From Sinorhizobium numidicum (GTDB lineage Bacteria > Pseudomonadota > Alphaproteobacteria > Rhizobiales > Rhizobiaceae): a stretch of 64,000 bases of DNA. Shown piece by piece: positions 8,614 through 17,981 of the stretch (its first letter is position 1; each line of letters starts with the position of its first letter). The translations under genes and the position numbers were made by a program. The notes beneath the pieces were generated by a model. That model saw only the letters and a program-made list of their open reading frames with translations, searched no databases and was not told the origin of the DNA. The stretch lies in contig NZ_CP120367.1 in NCBI RefSeq assembly GCF_029892045.1, positions 558,001 to 622,000 on the forward strand, in the 5' to 3' direction.

Positions 8614-8763
8614 AGCCCCGGCGGTACTAACGGTATTTCACGTCCTCGCGCCACCTCGATCCAGGAAAAACGGGCAAGATCCGCGGGGACGACCGCAGGG
8701 ATGTCTTGCTCACGTGACTAGCTAGGGAAACGTCCAGATTCCATTGCAGAACGCCTCTCTGAT

Positions 8764-10950
8764 TCAGCGACTGCTCTGGCTCGCGAGACCGCCAGATTCG
8801 GCTTCGCAATAAAGAGCGGTAACTGCGTCGGCACTGACTGGCCTGCTAAATAGATATCCCTGGAGTTCGTCGCAGCCGGACAACCGCACAGCCGTGGCCT
8901 GCTGTTCAGTCTCTATACCCTCGGCGGTGACGGGAATTTGCAGAGCATTGGCAAGAGCAACCGTTGCCTGAAGCACGGCGCCGGCATTATGGTCGAGGTC
9001 CAGCGCCGTCACCAAAGAGCGATCCACTTTTATACGGTCGAACCCAAAGCGCCGGAGTGATCCGATGCTGGCGTATCCAGAGCCAAAATCGTCTAGCGCA
9101 ACTTTGACACCGATTTTCTTCAAGCCATCGATCGCCCGACGCGCCTGTTCTGGATTGGAAATCAGAACACCCTCCGTCACCTCAACCGTCAATCGACGCG
9201 GATCAAAATCCGCAGCTTTGATCGCTTCTTGGACCTGCGAGACGAAGCGCGGGTTCTTCAGCTGCAGCGGCGAAACGTTGACCCCGAGACTGAGCCTCGG
9301 CCATGCGGTGGCGGCGTGCAGGGACGTCCGCAAGACCTGCATTCCCAGCAGATCAATCATTCCCGCGCGCTCTGCGAGGGGGATGAATACATCCGGAGAA
9401 ATTGCAGTACCAGCCTCTTTACGCCATCGCGCCAAAGCCTCCACGCCGGTGACCGCGCCCGACTGTGCATCGATCAGCGGCTGGAACATAACCGACATAC
9501 CGTCATTCAACAGCGTGGCTCGCAGCTGACTCTCTAGTTCAGACTGTTGGAGGGCATCATCGTCAAAGCTGTCGTCGAAGTCGATGGTCATGCCGCGGCC
9601 AAGGTCCTTGGCTCGGTAAAGGGCGATGTCGGCGCGGCGCATGAGCTCGCCGGTCTCCACGGCACCTCGCTCAGAGACCGCGACGCCTATACTGCAGCCG
9701 ATTTCGATCGACCGTCCGTCAATCTCGAATAGGCTGGCCAAGGCCTCTTGAAGCCGTCCCCCGAAGCTAGGGAGAAGCTCAGCACCGAGCTCATCGACGG
9801 TCACTACGGCGAATTCGTCGCCGCCAAGGCGCGCAGCAAACGCATCCTTCGGCAAAGCGTCCCGCAGCCGGTGGGCAACGGCGACGATCAGGGCGTCTCC
9901 GACGGCATGCCCCCAGGTGTCGTTGACGGCTTTGAAGCCGTCCAGATCGATGAAATGGAGCTTCACCTGCTTCTCGTTCAGTCGAGCCCAGTCGGACGCG
10001 GCAGCAACGTTCTCAAGCAGTCCGGCGCGGTTCAAGAGGCCCGTCAGAGGGTCATGCAATGCACGTAGGCGCGAAGAGTGTTCGCTTTTCCGCAAATTGT
10101 GAACCGTTGTGCCACCGGCTACCCCAATGCCGCAGAGAAACAGGATCAGGATGGCGCCTGCTGTTCGCAGATCCCCATCGACTTTCTCGTAACTTTTGGT
10201 CCCTGGTGCCATCGAGGGCCAGGTGAAAAAGGCAACGTCCTTAGAGGACACGCCTGTCAACGCGACGGCCAATCGCCCTGCAGCAGGCTTCGAAGCAAGA
10301 CGCAGGCCGGCAATTGCAAAACTGTCGGACACCTCGGCCACCACGGCCGGGGTGATCAGCTTTGCGAAGACAAGCACATAGAAACGTCGCGAATCGAGCG
10401 CGTCGTCACTTTCGAACGGTTGGATTGCGGCCGCGCCGATCAGCTCAGTTCCCGCGGGGGAGCGCGCGAAATGCACGGGAACTGCATCGGACATCCTCGC
10501 GCGCCTCGCCGCGTCGATCAATCCTTCGAAGTCGTCAAAGAATTCGCTCGGCGGGACGTCCATCGGAGCGCCTTTGCGGTACGCAACGACCGGAAGATTC
10601 CGGCTATCGACGACGATCGCCGTGTCATACAAAGGGTAGTCGGCGGTGGTCGAGGCCCAGTTTTCGATGATCCAGTCGATGCGTGTTTCGGCGTTCACCT
10701 GGGCATAGGCATCATCCCAGTACGCGTTGTCCCGCAAGGTCGCCGCCATTTGCTTGCGAAGCGCGTGCACCGCTCCCGATGTTGCTTGCAGGGCTCTTTG
10801 ATCATCGATTGCATCTGCGGTTGTGGTGATCGTCGCGATCGAGCCCGCAACCAGTCCGGCGAGGGCGGCTGCGACCAGAATGAAAACGGCGGCGACGAGC
10901 AGAACCAGTAACTGGGTGCGCCGATTTTCCGAAACTGTATTCCTGTGCAT
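8764..10950 (-). CDS. Membrane GGDEF/EAL protein with CHASE4-like sensor
   Basis: About 728 residues. An N-terminal membrane helix (LLVLLVAAVFILVAAALAG) is followed by a periplasmic CHASE4-like sensor (NAYWDDAYAQVNAETRIDWI) and a second helix (ILILFLCGIGVAGG). The GGDEF domain carries the active-site RLGGDEFAV. The EAL domain carries EAL in GVEALARW, EVTEG, DDFGSGYAS, KVDRSLV and AEGIETEQQ. Both halves keep their catalytic signatures, so it could make and degrade cyclic di-GMP, switching motility against attachment in response to a periplasmic signal. The start at 10950 (MHRNTVSENRRTQL) places a basic segment just before the first helix; an upstream ATG at 11013 would add 21 residues. It is transcribed alone. 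Confidence 0.9.
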   Translation of the reverse strand: MHRNTVSENRRTQLLVLLVAAVFILVAAALAGLVAGSIATITTTADAIDDQRALQATSGAVHALRKQMAATLRDNAYWDDAYAQVNAETRIDWIIENWASTTADYPLYDTAIVVDSRNLPVVAYRKGAPMDVPPSEFFDDFEGLIDAARRARMSDAVPVHFARSPAGTELIGAAAIQPFESDDALDSRRFYVLVFAKLITPAVVAEVSDSFAIAGLRLASKPAAGRLAVALTGVSSKDVAFFTWPSMAPGTKSYEKVDGDLRTAGAILILFLCGIGVAGGTTVHNLRKSEHSSRLRALHDPLTGLLNRAGLLENVAAASDWARLNEKQVKLHFIDLDGFKAVNDTWGHAVGDALIVAVAHRLRDALPKDAFAARLGGDEFAVVTVDELGAELLPSFGGRLQEALASLFEIDGRSIEIGCSIGVAVSERGAVETGELMRRADIALYRAKDLGRGMTIDFDDSFDDDALQQSELESQLRATLLNDGMSVMFQPLIDAQSGAVTGVEALARWRKEAGTAISPDVFIPLAERAGMIDLLGMQVLRTSLHAATAWPRLSLGVNVSPLQLKNPRFVSQVQEAIKAADFDPRRLTVEVTEGVLISNPEQARRAIDGLKKIGVKVALDDFGSGYASIGSLRRFGFDRIKVDRSLVTALDLDHNAGAVLQATVALANALQIPVTAEGIETEQQATAVRLSGCDELQGYLFSRPVSADAVTALYCEAESGGLASQSSR

Positions 10951-11445
10951 GGAGATACCTGCGGGGATGGCTCTATGAATTCCTCGGATAACCGGGGACG
11001 CAGGAGGCATCATGCCCGCAGTGCGCTGCGAATAGAGAGTATATGCTGCGGCCCTAATGGAGGCTTAACATCCCGCGGTTGGCACAGATGATCGCATGTT
11101 TTCTAGGCCCAGCCCGCAGGAAGCAAGCCAATCGCCTGTTCGCTGTTCAGCCGCGAGGCGGCTGGAGAATCGTTGCCGTTGCGCCGCTCATCCTCGTCGG
11201 CGTCCTTGCGCAGGATGGCAGCCGTCGGTGCAGGACGAGGCCGGTCCCAGGCTTCCTTTGCCTTACAGTCCCTCCGGTTTCTCGCGTCCCTGCCGCGCGG
11301 CATCTTGCCGTCAATGACCTGCCCGCACCAGCCTTCGGGGGCGGGACGCCCCGGCGATGGCCCGTGTTGGCCATGACGGCGGCGGCCGCTGCCGTCCGGC
11401 CTTTCACGCCGCGTCCTTCGGACCGAGCAATGAAAGGAGAAAATC
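10951..11445. other. Region without a recognisable gene
   Basis: Long open frames exist on both strands because of the high G+C content, but they overlap each other and have no ribosome sites or family resemblance. The right part must hold the promoter of the gene at 11446. No repeat or RNA gene seen. Confidence 0.4.
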
Positions 11446-11766
11446 ATGGGACTCGACATGTACGCCTGCACTCTTCGCGAGTCGCCCGGCCGGCGCAAGC
11501 ATCCGAACTTTCACGGCAGGATGGAACAGCTCTACCGCGAGAAGGGCGGCAATGACGCGAATTTCAATTGCGTCATTCTTCAGCTGACTGCCGAGGATCT
11601 CGATCGCCTGGAAACAGCGATCCATGATCGCAGCCTGCCGCCGACCGAAGGCTTCTTCTTCGGCGTGTCCGAGGGCAGCGAAGTCGACGATGATCTCGCT
11701 TTTGTCGCCAAGGCCCGCGAAGCGCTCGCGGCCGGCCTAGCTGTCTTCTACACATCCTGGTGGTAG
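11446..11766 (+). CDS. Conserved MGLDMYA-type hypothetical protein
   Basis: 106 residues, beginning MGLDMYACTL after a good ribosome site (GAAAGGAGAAAATC). It contains KHPNFHGRMEQLYREKGG, a central segment FNCVILQLTAEDLDRLETAI, LPPTEGFFFG, and ends in LAAGLAVFYTSWW. Proteins with this start and the aromatic C-terminus are frequent in phages and proteobacteria and have no established role, though some carry misleading kinase labels in databases. It seems complete. No neighbour suggests a function. Confidence 0.7.
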   Translation: MGLDMYACTLRESPGRRKHPNFHGRMEQLYREKGGNDANFNCVILQLTAEDLDRLETAIHDRSLPPTEGFFFGVSEGSEVDDDLAFVAKAREALAAGLAVFYTSWW

Positions 11767-11861
11767 TCACCCGGCGCCGGGACGGTTAGTCCGTCCCGGT
11801 TTCCGCCATCGGGCGGTATCATGCCACCTTTTCTACGGCTAAAGGAGTACCTGAGTGGCCG

Positions 11862-12138
11862 ATGGCGACGCTCCCGGTCGCAGATGAGGATCAACGGGTG
11901 TACGTGATCGGACGTCCACTCGGGGGCGAGCTCAGCTTTTCTCTTCAGGACAACCAACTCCTGGACCACGAAGGTTCGACCAGCGGCAAGCCGACGATCT
12001 CCGGGCGGGTTCTCTTGCATTACCGAGCTCCTACCGAACCGGGAAGTTCCGGCAGTCAGTATTTTCGGCTGATTGGGATGTGATCGGTATCCACCATGCG
12101 GGGGCGGACTTCATGCCAAAGTTGAACGGGAAGGCCGA
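11862..12138 (+). pseudogene. Trypsin-like serine protease, C-terminal part, frameshifted
   Basis: The first frame gives VYVIGRPLGGELSFSLQDN, GRVLLHYRAPTEPG and the nucleophile motif GSSGS. At about base 12057 one base appears lost, because the next frame continues with ADWDVIGIHHAGADFMPKLN. Together these are the C-terminal half of a chymotrypsin-fold peptidase domain. The His and Asp of the triad are absent upstream, and the sequence breaks off near 12138 where an unrelated remnant on the other strand begins. Confidence 0.65.
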
Positions 12139-12676
12139 CGCGCGCAAGGTCAGCGGCGGCCTGATCGAGAATGGAAGTCTCGCGGAAGTTCCAGGCCTGC
12201 CGCCAGGACTGAATCGTCGCAGTCGGAGCTGACCTCAGCATCTTCGCGACGGCAGCTCGGGCCCCTGCTTCGCGCCCAAGACGCATATAGGCAATAGCTA
12301 ATAGCAACGGAGCGTCGGCGAATTCTGCGGCCTTCAGCACCTCAACCGCGTCTTCGTTTTTGCCAAGCACGATAAAGGTGGCACCTCGCACGTAGTTAAT
12401 GAACCAGTCCAATCCGGGGTCCCGCGCGGCCGCGGCGTCGGTCAGTTCCAGCGCCTTTTCGGGCTGACCGGCCGACAGGAAAATATTTCCCGCGTCCGTG
12501 AGGGTGAAGGCATTGTATGGTGCTGCCGCGAGCACCGCCCGGCGAACGCGCGCCGGCTGGCCAGGGTTGATAGCCGCCGGGGTAACATCCCGCCTGCGGA
12601 GTCGCGTCTTCGCATAGATAGGATTAACCAATTTCCCGGAACGGCGCAGTCGCGCCAATGCCCGAGCGTCTGCCAA
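12056..12676 (-). pseudogene. TPR-type C-terminal fragment of an adenylate/guanylate cyclase-like protein
   Basis: The frame encodes helical repeats: FTLTDAGNIFLSAGQPEKAL, WFINYVRGATFIVLGKNEDA, LLLAIAYMRLGREAGARAAV, and IQSWRQAWNFRETSILDQAA followed by DLARVGLP. This matches the usual end of class III cyclases with a TPR tail, where the last block reads like 'W..FRDP.....A.DL+RAGLP'. The catalytic domain is missing, and the last ~25 residues are encoded opposite the protease remnant, so they are not native. A cyclase N-terminal fragment is found at 18389-18900. Confidence 0.55.
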
Positions 12677-12766
12677 ATCGGAGATGCGAGTTGGAAAGCG
12701 CCGACGTCGGATCGCGGAGGTCGAGCACGCGATCAGATGCCGGCGGCTTTGCTCGATCCTGATGCG

Positions 12767-13210
12767 CTATTGATTGATCTCAGGCTCGACGAGCCGTGCC
12801 AGGTTTCGTAACGACTCCTGCCAACCGAGATAACAAGCCTCGGGTGGAATGACGTCCGGCACGCCTGCCTGCACGATATCCAGTTCGGTACCGATCGATA
12901 CTTTCTTCAACGTCACAGTAACCTGCATCTCGCCGGGCAGGTTGGGGTCGTCGAATTTGTCCGTGTAGCGCAGGCGTTCGCCCGGGACGAGCTCGACATA
13001 TTCGCCGCCAAACGCGTGGCTTTCGTCCGTTGTGAAGTTCCGGAAGGACATTTTGAACGTGCCGCCGACTTTTGGCTGCAGATGATGCACAGTGCAGGCG
13101 AAGCCGTTGGGCGGAAGCCATTTCGCGAGCGCGTCGGCCTCGAGGAACGCGCGATAGACTTTCTCTGGACTGGTTGCCAGAACGCGGTGCAAGCGTACGG
13201 TGTTGGGCAT
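12767..13210 (-). CDS. SRPBCC/AHSA1-family protein
   Basis: 147 residues of the START-like SRPBCC (AHSA1, 'activator of Hsp90 homologue') family. Typical segments are HRVLATSPEKVYRAFLEADA, LAKWLPPNGF, FGGEYVELVPGERLRYTDKF, and a C-terminal helix GWQESLRNLARLVEP. The fold makes a hydrophobic pocket, and members are variously linked to lipid binding or stress; many lie beside ArsR regulators, but none is adjacent here. The start is an ATG with AAGGATAAACGATT upstream. The gene appears intact and alone. Confidence 0.85.
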   Translation of the reverse strand: MPNTVRLHRVLATSPEKVYRAFLEADALAKWLPPNGFACTVHHLQPKVGGTFKMSFRNFTTDESHAFGGEYVELVPGERLRYTDKFDDPNLPGEMQVTVTLKKVSIGTELDIVQAGVPDVIPPEACYLGWQESLRNLARLVEPEINQ

Positions 13211-13571
13211 AATCGTTTATCCTTATGAGTTTACGACGGATCCGATGAAGTGCCGATCCATGCGCCGAGGACGAACGAGGCTTCGCTAGTCCGACACGGG
13301 ACCTCAGATTTCTTGCAAACTGCGAGCTACACTCAGATTAGCTTATCGTGATGGCGAAAATTGACAGTCCGCGCTCCTATGCCGCCACTGCTTGGGTCGT
13401 CAAAGGGCGAGTGCCTGAGCGATAGCCCAGGTATCGCTCTCTGCTGAGCACGGCCAGGTGAGTCGCCGTCCTTCGAGGAAGGCCTCAAGGTGGCAAGTTC
13501 AGCTCGGGACCAGGAGCACCGGTGCGCCCCATTGTTCGGTTTCAGGAAGATTGGCCTAGGAAGGCCAGCAT
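13211..13571. other. Region without a recognisable gene
   Basis: No open frame with a ribosome site and no RNA-like fold recognised. It runs from the SRPBCC promoter to a short repeat next to the IS110 pair. Confidence 0.4.
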
Positions 13572-13637
13572 TGGGCTCAATCGAGCCATTCATCCGCCGG
13601 GAGGCCAATGACTCCGACGCGTCGAGAGTAGCCGTTC
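13572..13637 (+). repeat. 66-bp imperfect repeat, copy 1
   Basis: Begins TGGGCTCAATCGAGCC (itself a short palindrome), followed by ATTCATC, CCAATGAC, GTCGAG and AGCCGTTC. The same order of words occurs at 26598-26663 beside the VapC gene. Copy 1 directly precedes the IS110 pair. Confidence 0.55.
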
Positions 13638-13813
13638 CTACGCGGGCCCCAGGCGCGAACCCCGGGGGGGGGAACGTTCCCCTTTGTGCTGAAAAGATGG
13701 TGTAACGGGCGGAACCCGGCCCGGCAGGTTTGAAGGGCCGGTGGTCGTCCCTGACAATGATGGTGTCGCGGAGTCAGGAGTGGCCTGCTCCATAGCAGCA
13801 CGGAGAGACGACC

Positions 13814-14880
13814 ATGAAGCAGTATGCCGGCATCGACGTATCACTGGAAGACGCCAGTGTGTGCGTGGTGGATGCGGATGGCCGCATTGTGCGGGAAGCA
13901 AAGATCCTCAGCGAAGCCGATGCGCTGATCGCCTGGTTCGGCGCGCACGGCGTGGCGATGGAGCGCATTGGTCTGGAGGCCGGCCCTTTGTCGCAGTGGC
14001 TCGATGCCGGGATGGTGAAAGCAGGTCTTTCTGTCGAGCTGATCGAGACGCGCCACGTGCGTGCAGCCTTTAAGACGATGCCGGTGAAGACCGACAAGAA
14101 GGACGCGCGGGGCATTGCGCAGTTGATGCGGCTTGGCTGGTTCAGACCGGTCCACTGCAAATCTCTTGCCGCCCAGGAGGTGCGGGCTCTGCTGACCGCC
14201 CGCAAGCTCATTTCGGGCAAGCTTCACGACATCGAGATGAGCCTCCGGGGCATCCTGCGCGGCTTCGGCCTCAAGGTCGGGGCGACGACGCGGCGCACTT
14301 ACGTGGGGCGCGCATCCGCGCGCTGATTGCAGGCCATTCGACCCTGGAAGCGATCGCGACGGCCCTGCTGAAGGTGCGCGACGCGCTTGTGCATGAATTT
14401 GCAGGTTTTGAGCGCAAGCTGCGTGCCATCGCCCGCCAGGATGAGAACGCACAGCGGCTGATGACGACGCCAGGCGTTGGCGTCCTGGTGGCGCTGACGT
14501 TTGTCGCGGCCGTCGACGCGCCGGAGCGATTTCGCTCCTCACGCGCGGTGGGGCCGCACTTCGGATTGACGCCGAAGAAATATCAATCGGGCGACACCGA
14601 TCAGAGCGGTCGCATCTCGAAGATCGGCGACGGCAGCGTGCGCACCGCGCTCTACGAGGCGGCCAACGTCATCCTGACGCGACCGGTCAAAGGTTCCGAT
14701 CTGAAGGGCTGGGCGTTGGCGGTCGCCAGACGTGCCGGTCCCAGAAAGGCGCGCGTGGCGCTGGCCCGCAAGCTGGCGGTGGTGTTGCATTGCCTGCTCA
14801 GGGACAGAACATGGGGTAATCGCGGCGCGACCGCCCCAAGCAGATGCTATCGGGGGTGGTTGCTCCCGATAAGATGGTGA
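13814..14880 (+). pseudogene. IS110-family transposase, frameshifted and 3'-truncated
   Basis: The first frame (13814-14326) begins MKQYAGIDVSLEDASVCVVD and carries the DEDD N-terminal RuvC-like region (GIDVS, LEAGP, KTDKKDARGIAQLMRLG). A one-base shift near 14290-14310 moves the frame, after which RIRALIAGHSTLEAIATALL and then FAGFERKLRAIARQ and MTTPGVGVLVALTFVAAVDA follow. This is the C-terminal Tnp_20 domain with its conserved Ser region. The expected end is replaced at about 14800 by the left end of the next IS110 element. It is close to but distinct from its neighbour and cannot make a full recombinase without frameshifting. Confidence 0.85.
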
Positions 14881-14929
14881 AACGGGCTCACGATGGGAAA
14901 CCGGGCCCAACATCAGATGGAGAGCAACC
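14800..14929 (+). other. IS110 left-end non-coding region, possible bridge RNA source
   Basis: The gap between the two IS110 reading frames holds the left end of the intact element. Hairpin potential is visible (GGGGTGGTTGCTCCC near 14854). In IS110-group elements the non-coding end upstream of the recombinase gene encodes the structured bridge RNA that chooses target and donor. A comparable segment (AAGATGGTG.AACGGGC) occurs upstream of the frameshifted copy at 13694. The exact ends of the RNA cannot be set from sequence alone. Confidence 0.35.
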
Positions 14930-15973
14930 ATGGACCAGTATATTGGGCTTGATGTTTCATTGAAAGACACAGCAATCTCGGTTCGGGAGGACGGCAAGCG
15001 GATCTGGCGGGGAAAGTGCCCTTCGGACCCAACGCTTCTGGCCGAGCTTATCCGCAAGCACGCGCCGCACGCCAGGCGCGTCGTCTTCGAAACGGGGCCG
15101 CTGTCGACGTGGTTCTACCATGCCCTGACGGCCGAAGGGGCTCCGGCGATCTGCATTGAAGCGCGGCACGCGCAAAAGGTATTGAACGAGACACTCAACA
15201 AGACCGATGCCAATGATGCCGATGGTCTGGCGCAGCTCGCAGAAGCCGGCTTTTACAAAGCGGTTCGGGTCAAGTCGTTTGACGCTATGCTGACCCGCGC
15301 GTTGGTGGCGGCCCGCAATCAGCTCCTGAATCTCTCAACCCAACTCGGCAATCAGATCCGCGGTGTCATGAAGACCTTCGGCCTTATCGTACCCAAAGGC
15401 ACAGGTCGGGTTTTTGATACCCATGTTCGAGAGCTCCTGGAGAGGCAAACTTCTCTGGCACAGATCATTTTGCCCTTGCTTGATGCGTGGCACAATATTC
15501 GCAAGCGTGCGGCCATTCTTGACCGTCAGCTCATTGCAGCGGCGCGGCAGAGCCCGGCTACGAAGTTGTTGATGACAGTTCCAGGTATCGGCGCCATTAC
15601 GGCGGTCTCTTACATCGCCGCCATCGAGGATCCGGAAAACTTCCGAACTTCGCGCTCGGTTGGCGCCTGGCTCGGGCTGACCACCCGCCGCTATCAGTCG
15701 GGCGAAGTCGATTATGACGGCCATATCTCACGCAGAGGCGACAACCGGCTGCGCGGGCTGCTTTACGAAGCGGCGACAACGCTGCTGACGAGAACCAGTG
15801 CCAGAACTGAGAGCAGTCTCAAGAATTGGGGACTTAAGCTGCGCGAGCGGCTTGGCTTTAAGCGGGCGGCTGTGGCCGTCGCCCGCAAACTCGCGGTTAT
15901 CATGCATACCATGCTCAAGACGGGAGAAACCTTCAATCCTTCAGCCGGCACCAACGCATTAATGAAGGTCTGA
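14930..15973 (+). CDS. IS110-family transposase (DEDD recombinase), intact
   Basis: 347 residues, the normal size for the family. The N-terminal RuvC-like domain has GLDVS (first Asp), VVFETGPLS (Glu) and NKTDANDADGLAQLAEAGFY (the two Asp). A coiled middle region follows, and the C-terminal Tnp_20 domain has LLMTVPGIGAITAVSYIAAI, RSVGAWLGLTTRRYQSGEVD and RRGDNRLRGLLYEAATTLLT, with the catalytic Ser region intact. The ATG follows GGAGAGCAACC. It is inserted into or against the truncated end of a related IS110 gene. IS110 elements move without inverted repeats and by RNA-guided recombination (established for the family). Confidence 0.92.
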   Translation: MDQYIGLDVSLKDTAISVREDGKRIWRGKCPSDPTLLAELIRKHAPHARRVVFETGPLSTWFYHALTAEGAPAICIEARHAQKVLNETLNKTDANDADGLAQLAEAGFYKAVRVKSFDAMLTRALVAARNQLLNLSTQLGNQIRGVMKTFGLIVPKGTGRVFDTHVRELLERQTSLAQIILPLLDAWHNIRKRAAILDRQLIAAARQSPATKLLMTVPGIGAITAVSYIAAIEDPENFRTSRSVGAWLGLTTRRYQSGEVDYDGHISRRGDNRLRGLLYEAATTLLTRTSARTESSLKNWGLKLRERLGFKRAAVAVARKLAVIMHTMLKTGETFNPSAGTNALMKV

Positions 15974-16603
15974 CAGCCGATTACTCTCCGCGCATCACCT
16001 TTCTGGCGCGACAAGGCGTCCCTGTCGTGGACGTAGGTCTGGCCATTCCGTGAAGTTGGCGGCAGCTCCCAGAGACTGCGCGCAGAACATAGGAAGACCT
16101 TGCCTGCGAAGACCATCATGCGGCGGGCTTGTACCGACCGCGAAGACAACCCTGTTCCCGACATACGATTGCTCTCACGTCAAAATGGAGCGCTGGGCGA
16201 CGACTAAGAACATGAATGCGCCATATGACGTTGCCGAATCCGTGCCGCGCTGGCATTCGGAGCTCATCGCGCATACTCAAACGCGATTGACTCGTGAGCC
16301 GCGATCAGACAACCAACTTCATTGCGCATAAGGGAGCGCCAGCCCTGGCGGCTTGATCGGGAGGAGACGACAAGGCAGGCTTTCGGACGGGCACCGCCAT
16401 CCGCCCTCCGCAGCAAGGTCCCTTCGCCGGGACGATGGATGGGTTAGGCCGCTATGCGATCAGCAGCCCGCGGTGACTGCGCCGCTAAAGCTTGGCCAAC
16501 CGGTCCTCAGCAGACCCCATAGAGCAGCGGCAAAGCGCCGACTGCGGACAGAAGCAAGCCCTCGGCGAGGGATTAAGCGCACAAGGGATTGACGCAAAGC
16601 CCG
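15974..16603. other. Region without a recognisable gene
   Basis: It contains the right end of the IS110 element, whose limit is not evident. Open frames of 60-130 codons are present on both strands but have no ribosome sites or family likeness. Nothing else supported. Confidence 0.35.
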
Positions 16604-17269
16604 TTACAGAAGATCGCATAATGGATCATTGGGAACACAACGATGATTGTGTGCCGTGCGCCGGCCGCAGCGGGAGGTGAGGGCACGGCGTAGTCCCCGG
16701 TCAAAGCGAAAGAAATGGGGCTGCAGCACGTCCACCGTTTCAGTGAGGCCGTTCGCTTCCATGTCTAGAAGCAGAACAGCGGCAGTTTTCTCGGGTTTTT
16801 TGAAGCGTTCTCTCATTCGCCGAATCGCCGCTACCGCTCTACCAGTGTCCAAGGCAACTGTATCAGCAATGAAGGCATCAGCCGACCGCGCTTCAAGATT
16901 CAGACGGCCGAGAAATGCTTCCGGGAAGTCCTTCAGATTATCGGTCACAATGGTAGCGGCCTATGTCTTCAGAGCGGCCGCAACTACATGCGCATCGTTT
17001 TGGTCGGGGAGACCATCGCAAGCGGAGAGAAACTGATCGAAGTCAGCAACCATCGCTTCCTCAAATGCCGCCTCCATGCCTGCTCGCGCACGCGATGCTC
17101 TCTCAGAGGCGTCGGCGACGCCCTTATCTGCTAAGATTTTCTCAATGGCTTTCTGCGCCTCTTCGAGGACCATTGCGGACCAGCGAGGCGGAAAAATTCC
17201 GCCTCCGCAAGGGTCAGCACCGGCGAGTGTGCAGGCATCGATGAAGGCCGTGAAGCGATTAGCGAACAA
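16604..17269 (-). pseudogene. PIN-domain toxin (VapC-like), broken by an internal stop
   Basis: Read from a TTG at 17269, two bases after the stop of its antitoxin, the gene starts LFANRFTAFIDACTLAGA with the first PIN Asp. A short out-of-frame stretch follows: the DNA at about 17190-17220 spells TLAEAEFF in another frame, with some codons lost. The proper frame resumes at PRWSAMVLEEAQKAI. QNDAHVVAAALKT then meets TAG at 16961-16963. The same frame continues without interruption as AATIVTDNLKDFPEAFLGRL, so a single CAG-to-TAG change is the simplest cause. The C-terminal helices end near VDVLQPH and the rest is junk. The PIN nuclease would be truncated before its last acidic residue and probably inactive. 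Confidence 0.75.
16611..16634 (+). repeat. dif-like 24-bp motif, copy 1 (divergent)
   Basis: Reads AGATCGCATAATGGATCATT then GGGA. It matches the other copies (23311, 26715, 41054) in the CGCATAATG core and GGGA end but differs at the centre. It lies at the 3' edge of the broken PIN toxin gene. Confidence 0.45.
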
Positions 17270-17271
17270 GC

Positions 17272-17730
17272 TTAGAGATACTCCGAGTCTAGCTCGGCAA
17301 GATCCGCAAGGGCCTTACTCCGTTTCTCGTCTCGTTCCTTCTTGTACTTAAAAAGATGGTCCGCCTGGATCCTTCGATGCCGCCCAACAAGCGTGTGTTC
17401 GATTTCTCCCTTGTCGAGAAGAGAAATGAGGAATGGGCGCGATACATTGAGAATGTCGGCCGCTTGCTGTGTCGTCAGCATTTTGCTGACAGGGACGAGA
17501 GTGACCGCGTCGCCTTTGCCGATGTGACGCAGCAGCTCCATTAGGAGACTGGACAATGCTGGCGTAAGCGTGATCTCAGTTGGCTGCTGCGCCTCATCGT
17601 CCAGCACACGCAGTTTTGCGTCACCTGTAACATGGGCCGCCAGTAATTTTCGCAGCTGGTTTGCGGCAGTTTTTTCAAAGGCAGACGGCAGGCGCCCGCC
17701 AAGTTCCTGGGCTGCTGCTGGGATTGTCAT
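17272..17730 (-). CDS. Antitoxin with MerR/excisionase-type HTH
   Basis: 152 residues. The C-terminal half has an excisionase-like helix-turn-helix, KMLTTQQAADILNVSRPFLI then SLLDKGEIEHTLVGRHRRIQ, followed by a charged helix (KKERDEKRSKALADLAELDS). The N-terminal half is helical and probably binds the toxin. Genes of this type are paired with PIN toxins of the neighbouring kind, and the two-base spacing supports an operon. The antitoxin frame is intact while the toxin is broken, a common path of decay since loss of the toxin is harmless. It presumably still binds its own promoter in the stretch right of 17730. Confidence 0.75.
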   Translation of the reverse strand: MTIPAAAQELGGRLPSAFEKTAANQLRKLLAAHVTGDAKLRVLDDEAQQPTEITLTPALSSLLMELLRHIGKGDAVTLVPVSKMLTTQQAADILNVSRPFLISLLDKGEIEHTLVGRHRRIQADHLFKYKKERDEKRSKALADLAELDSEYL

Positions 17731-17981
17731 TTACATACCCTCCGTTGAAAACAACTCCTACTCCATATTCGCAATAAACGAATCCGTCGAAGGCGCATCC
17801 AGTTCCGTAAGTTTGGGCTGCGAACTGCGCCGAAAGCGCCCCCACTGTTGGTCGACGCCTGGGTTCCGATTAGCTTGGTGCTGAAAACGTTCCAGCGCTC
17901 AATGGGACAAAGTGGCGATCGCGCACTGGAACACATGGTTGCCTAACGGCTTACCTCTGTTGAACAGAAAGGAAGCGATCG

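Noticed and set aside
12056..12676. Intact small TPR protein
   Set aside because: The product starts in mid-domain and its last ~25 residues are the antisense of a protease fragment, so it is a remnant rather than a gene.
13690..13710. Fifth copy of the dif-like motif
   Set aside because: GAAAAGATGGTGTAACGGGC aligns better with the leader of the second IS110 element (14871) than with the dif-like motif, so it belongs to the IS end.
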